From contig DBKS01000027.1 of NCBI GenBank assembly GCA_002298605.1, positions 39,159-47,481 of the forward strand: a stretch of 8,323 nt of DNA, written 5' to 3'. The translations under genes and the position numbers were made by a program. This DNA comes from Bifidobacterium sp. UBA744. Its GTDB lineage: Bacteria; Actinomycetota; Actinomycetes; Actinomycetales; Bifidobacteriaceae. Under the pieces are notes generated by a model. That model searched no databases. It was not told where the DNA came from and saw only the letters and a list, made by a program, of their open reading frames with translations. Positions 5,208 through 8,323 of this stretch are shown here, in pieces (position 1 is the stretch's first letter; each line of letters opens with the position of its first letter).

Positions 5208-7439
5208 TCAGTACACGGATATTCCGTTGAAGGACAGTCGCTTCTCCTGCGGCATTTGTTGCGTCGGAAACCAGACCACAATATCCTGCGTGTTCACGGG
5301 CTGCGTCAATTCCACGCTCGCTTTGCCTTCGCCATCGATTTGGAAGGTCCCGACTGGCTCGCCGTTATTGGGGTTTTGCTGCGTGGAATTCACGTACACC
5401 ATGCCTGATCCCGATGTCTGGCGAATCTGGAAATCGATCTTCCAGACATTCTGGGGGTCTTTGAGGTGAACGTACCATCCGTAGCCATCGAGCTTATTGG
5501 GATGGTTCAGGAATGTTTGCTTGGCGATCTGGTATGCGGTGGTGTTTCTGATGATCTGCTGCGGCGTCGGTACGCTGCCTACCTCGCGATCCGTGTGGTC
5601 AACCGTTTTCGTTGGGGAGCTGGCTGTTGAGGAGTCCGGAGACGTGCTTGCGGCGGAACTCGTGGCGGCGTCGGAGGCGGCGCCTGACGACGTCGAGGCC
5701 GGGCTTGAGCTGCTTGAGCTGCTGGCATTGGTCTGGGCGCCAGGGAACCGCACGTTGGACATGTCGGTTGGCCATTGGCTGGCACTTGAATCGGTGAAGC
5801 CGAATCCTTTGTGAATATCCAGCAGATTGGTCATGGCCAGTACCAAGGCCACAACCAAGAAGATGCTGCCAAGGGTGATGGTTATGGTCCGTGTGGTGAA
5901 TTTGCCGAACAGTACCGAATTCGAACTGTTAAGTAATGTGGATTCCTCGTGGTCGACGGCTTCGACGGGATCTCGATATGACGACACCTCGTCGGACAAT
6001 TGCGCATCGGGGTCGTTGGGTTCCTGAGGTGCGAAGCTCGGGGGGGCTACATCAACGTGAAGCACGGAGGGTTGCGACTCCTGCCGCGCCAGAGTGCTTT
6101 GCACACGAGCGTCCGGCTGAATGCCAGCGATCCTCGAATCGTCCCCCTGCCGATATGACTCCGAGTTGAGCGGTTCCTCGTTCGCTTCGGTCATGCCGGT
6201 TGTGTGCAGAGTGTTGGACGTCACGGAAGACGGCTGGTCTGCCAATGATTCGGCTTCATCATGCGCTGCAGAAGCGGTTTCGGGCGCGACTGGTGTGTGA
6301 TCGGATCGCTGGCCCGATGAACCACCAGTTGAAAGATTGCGAATTTGCAAGACATTAACCGGTACGGTCGGGTGTGGGACCGCCACGGGGATGGGGGCGT
6401 CATGTAACGCGGCCAGGAGATTGCTGCCGTTGCCGTTCGCCGGTTTCACCATCTCGACTTCGGATGGGCCGGGGAACAGCAGTTGGTTGGCGTCCCAGTC
6501 GGGCAGCTGATTGCCGTTGCTGCCATCCGCATGCGACGCCTTGTCGTCCTTGCTTTTCGCATCCGCGATCAGGAATTCCGGCAGCTCCAGCAGCTCCTCG
6601 GGATCCACCGCACGAATCTGCGTGCGGTGGATGGAAGCCGGGCCGGTGGCCTCCGGCCAGATGATATCGCCATCGGTGAGACCGGCCATGGGCTTCCAAT
6701 ACCCCAACAGGGCGATGAACTCGTCAAGGGTGCGTATCGGCATCGCCGGATCGCCGCTTGACGTGGCGAATCCCAATCCACGCTGGCAGATGATCCAGAA
6801 CTCGTGGGGCTTGTTGGCGACGGCGACTATGCGGTCCCTGTCGTACCGCTGACCGGCGCTGTAGGGGGTTCTCGTCAGCATTGCGTACAGCACGCCGGCC
6901 AGCTGGCGCACGGCCAGTGTCTCGTCGGTGTCGTGGGCGATGTCGGTTTGCGTAAGCGGTCCTCGGAGCGCCTTGCTCACCGGGGCGTCGGCGATGCGGA
7001 TATGGTCCGGGCTGAGTCGAATGACGTCGGTTGTGATCGCCCGGTCGCTCAATCCCTGCGACAGCAGGGTTTTCAGCGCCAGCGCGGTTTCGCCGAGAAT
7101 GACGCGCATCGCGTCGATGCTGAGCGTATCGCGTGAGGGACCTTCCAGATAGTCACTGAGCGACACGCCCTCATCCAAGCCCGTGACCAGCACCGATACG
7201 TCGTCGACGGAATGCATTTGCAGCACAGGGGTGAATCGCACGTCCTTGGACAACACCAGTGCGGAGGCCACCGCATTGGCGGTGACGGCCGCCGAAGGGT
7301 TGGTGATGATGAACAGCTGGCATTCGCGGGCGAGCACATGATCATTGACTCGCCATACGGCGAGGCCCGGTTCCTGACGCAGGGCCTCGATGAGTTCATA
7401 TCGATCGATCAGCGTATCACCTGGATGCGGCGTTGTCAT
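5208..7439 (-). CDS. Membrane-anchored pseudokinase, counterpart of the C-terminal half of mycobacterial MviN
   Basis: The 743-residue product has four parts. Residues 1-255 resemble a Ser/Thr kinase (GDTLIDRYELIEALR at the start, GVSLSDYLEG, IRIADAPVSKALRG at 147-160, AGVLYAMLTRTPY at 181-193). The Gly-rich loop is absent (RQEPGLAVWR), the VAIK lysine is missing near 40 (ARECQLFII), and HRDxKxxN reads DRAITTDV (132-139), so the catalytic Asp is lost. The DFG Asp remains (DAP, 151-153). Residues ~256-515 form an acidic, Pro/Ser-rich linker. One membrane segment lies at ~518-540. Outside are a Ser/Ala-rich spacer (571-610) and a beta-rich domain (~640-743) ending in VVWFPTQ and LSFNGISVY, like galactose-binding folds. 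In M. tuberculosis, MviN fuses MurJ, a pseudokinase and such a domain; PknB phosphorylates it and FhaA binds it. The gene overlaps murJ by 4 bp, so a shared role is inferred. Confidence 0.85.
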   Translation of the reverse strand: MTTPHPGDTLIDRYELIEALRQEPGLAVWRVNDHVLARECQLFIITNPSAAVTANAVASALVLSKDVRFTPVLQMHSVDDVSVLVTGLDEGVSLSDYLEGPSRDTLSIDAMRVILGETALALKTLLSQGLSDRAITTDVIRLSPDHIRIADAPVSKALRGPLTQTDIAHDTDETLAVRQLAGVLYAMLTRTPYSAGQRYDRDRIVAVANKPHEFWIICQRGLGFATSSGDPAMPIRTLDEFIALLGYWKPMAGLTDGDIIWPEATGPASIHRTQIRAVDPEELLELPEFLIADAKSKDDKASHADGSNGNQLPDWDANQLLFPGPSEVEMVKPANGNGSNLLAALHDAPIPVAVPHPTVPVNVLQIRNLSTGGSSGQRSDHTPVAPETASAAHDEAESLADQPSSVTSNTLHTTGMTEANEEPLNSESYRQGDDSRIAGIQPDARVQSTLARQESQPSVLHVDVAPPSFAPQEPNDPDAQLSDEVSSYRDPVEAVDHEESTLLNSSNSVLFGKFTTRTITITLGSIFLVVALVLAMTNLLDIHKGFGFTDSSASQWPTDMSNVRFPGAQTNASSSSSSSPASTSSGAASDAATSSAASTSPDSSTASSPTKTVDHTDREVGSVPTPQQIIRNTTAYQIAKQTFLNHPNKLDGYGWYVHLKDPQNVWKIDFQIRQTSGSGMVYVNSTQQNPNNGEPVGTFQIDGEGKASVELTQPVNTQDIVVWFPTQQMPQEKRLSFNGISVY
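6603..6632. repeat. 12-bp perfect inverted repeat within the pseudokinase gene
   Basis: ATCCACCGCACG (6603-6614) pairs exactly with CGTGCGGTGGAT (6621-6632) around a 6-nt loop. It encodes residues 270-279, where the pseudokinase domain gives way to the linker. So long a GC-rich stem is unusual inside a coding region. It might slow translation or transcription in the mRNA, or be chance. Confidence 0.6.
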
Positions 7440-7453
7440 TGTTGTTCTTCCCT
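7436..7453 (-). promoter_or_regulatory. Coupled start of the pseudokinase gene: RBS and ATGA overlap
   Basis: The murJ stop (TGA) and the pseudokinase start (ATG) share ATGA at 7439-7436. AGGGAAG (7453-7447 on the minus strand) lies 7 nt before the ATG, inside the last murJ codons, and is a fair ribosome binding site. This arrangement normally means one mRNA and translational coupling. Confidence 0.75.
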
Positions 7454-8323
7454 ATTTTGGCGAGCCGAGCCTGACGGCTCATGTGCTGCTGGTATTCTAC
7501 CGGCCGGTGTGCCCGTGTCGATGCGCCGGACATGCCGGCCGTCCTGGTCGTCCTGGTCGCCCTGCATGGGTCGGGCTTTCGCGCCTCCGCGGCGGAATCG
7601 GGTGCTGAGGCGGCTCATCACCTGGTGAACAAGCGCGATGAACTCCTGCGTTTTCAAAACCCAGAGCATCAGCGCATATACGCCGGCGGCCACCAGCGTC
7701 ACCGCCACGCACACCACCAGCGAATGCACCCAGCGCTGGGCCTTGCCGAGGTCCGGGTTGTCGAATGGCAGCGCCAATTCCAGCAGCCACTGTGCCCCCA
7801 TACTGGCGGCGAAGGCGACGCAGCCCGCAATAAGGGCCTTGCAGCTGAGCAGCACAATGCGGCGGCCATCCAGCGAGCCGTCGAATCGCCGGCGGAGCAT
7901 CACGAAAATGACGGGAACAGTCAGCGAATACGATATCGTGACCGCCGCGGCCACCAGAACCGCCCAGTACCTTGCCGGGAAGACGACGATGGACACCATC
8001 AGAACCACCACCTGCGCGACATTCTGCAGCACGGCGAACAGGAATGGATTCCTGCCGTCCTCGAAGGCGTAGAACGTGCGCTGAATCAGCAGCAGCACGC
8101 TCACCGGCACCAGGCTCAGCGACAATGCGATCAAGGGGCCGGCAATCAGCCGGGCCTCGTCCAGATTCACCGTGGGCACCAGGGCGATCGTGACGGGCGT
8201 GGGGATCGTCACCAGCACCACCGTGAAGAACGTCATGATGACGATCAGGGACCGCATCGACGAGCTCAGATCCCTGCGGGCGGTGCCGAGGTCATGGTCG
8301 GCAACCGATCTCGACAGCTTGGG
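7436..8323 (-). CDS. murJ: MurJ lipid II flippase, C-terminal part (5' end cut by window edge)
   Basis: MurJ (MviN), a polytopic membrane protein of the MOP superfamily, flips lipid II across the cytoplasmic membrane for peptidoglycan synthesis. The frame is open to base 8323, beginning PKLSRSVADHDLGTARRDLS, a typical MurJ cytoplasmic loop, so the Met at 8257 is internal. The visible 295 residues hold six hydrophobic segments, which would be TM9-14 of the usual 14. The motif LIQRTFYAFEDGRNPFLF, conserved in the family, lies between the second and third. A charged tail of about 60 residues follows the last segment and contains DQDDQD, encoded by two tandem 9-bp copies at 7541-7558. In mycobacteria the kinase-like domain is fused at this point; here a stop codon intervenes and the pseudokinase is a separate overlapping gene. 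Expected position in the cell is the septal and growth-zone membrane. Confidence 0.93.
   Translation of the reverse strand, partial: PKLSRSVADHDLGTARRDLSSSMRSLIVIMTFFTVVLVTIPTPVTIALVPTVNLDEARLIAGPLIALSLSLVPVSVLLLIQRTFYAFEDGRNPFLFAVLQNVAQVVVLMVSIVVFPARYWAVLVAAAVTISYSLTVPVIFVMLRRRFDGSLDGRRIVLLSCKALIAGCVAFAASMGAQWLLELALPFDNPDLGKAQRWVHSLVVCVAVTLVAAGVYALMLWVLKTQEFIALVHQVMSRLSTRFRRGGAKARPMQGDQDDQDGRHVRRIDTGTPAGRIPAAHEPSGSARQNREEQQ

Noticed and set aside
4652..5281. Minus-strand 209-codon open frame across the lyase 3' end and the convergent gap
   Set aside because: It overlaps two clear genes and two hairpins, and its protein has no recognisable family features.
5208..7439. Active Ser/Thr protein kinase
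   Set aside because: The Gly-rich loop, ATP-binding Lys and catalytic Asp positions are all replaced.
7433..7442. Frameshift or sequencing error splitting one murJ-pseudokinase gene
   Set aside because: The second gene has its own ATG and a fair ribosome binding site with good spacing, so two coupled genes are the simpler reading. A programmed frameshift at ATGA has no slippery heptamer that I can see.
7541..7558. Tandem 9-bp repeat (GTCCTGGTC twice) as a functional repeat
   Set aside because: It only encodes a DQD duplication in the charged MurJ tail; two copies are most likely slippage.

Overview
The window looks like an origin-proximal stretch of an actinobacterial chromosome, most likely Bifidobacterium or a close relative. 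This rests on moderately high GC, the parB / trxB / murJ neighbourhood known near oriC in Actinobacteria, and the Bifidobacterium-like style of the ParB and of the separate murJ-linked pseudokinase. Genus was judged by eye, without any search. No mobile element, CRISPR array, tRNA or rRNA was seen.

Layout, left to right. (1) parB on +, cut at its 5' end by the window edge, carries two perfect 16-bp parS sites in its own coding sequence. (2) A 182-bp convergent gap holds a perfect 38-bp palindrome, the likely shared terminator of parB and trxB. (3) trxB (thioredoxin reductase) on - has two extra loops. A third perfect parS sits just upstream of it. (4) A 209-bp divergent gap separates trxB from a LysR-type regulator on + that carries a CxxC motif in its sensor domain. 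(5) A MalY/PatB-family PLP-dependent C-S lyase/aminotransferase follows the regulator on +. A perfect T-N11-A dyad, the usual LysR-box form, lies in the gap between them. (6) A second convergent gap holds two strong hairpins. (7) On -, a 743-residue membrane-anchored pseudokinase with an extracytoplasmic beta domain overlaps by 4 bp (ATGA) the end of murJ (lipid II flippase), which runs off the right edge.

How they fit together. ParB and its parS sites belong to chromosome segregation. MurJ and the pseudokinase correspond to the two halves of the single mycobacterial MviN protein, so they probably work together in peptidoglycan precursor export and its phospho-signalling control. Between them lies a thiol/sulfur-flavoured block: trxB, a Cys-containing LysR regulator and a C-S lyase. 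From memory, in Mycobacterium tuberculosis the space between mviN and trxB2 holds sigM and Rv3912. Here the lysR-malY pair, on the opposite strand, sits in that place. All genes look intact apart from the two cut by the window edges.

The most interesting points are the split MviN with its degenerate kinase, the parS sites placed in frame inside parB (one in an expanded loop just before the CTP-binding motif), the third parS over a possible leaderless trxB promoter, and the long loopless palindrome. I found no clear evidence of a wholly new multi-gene system.
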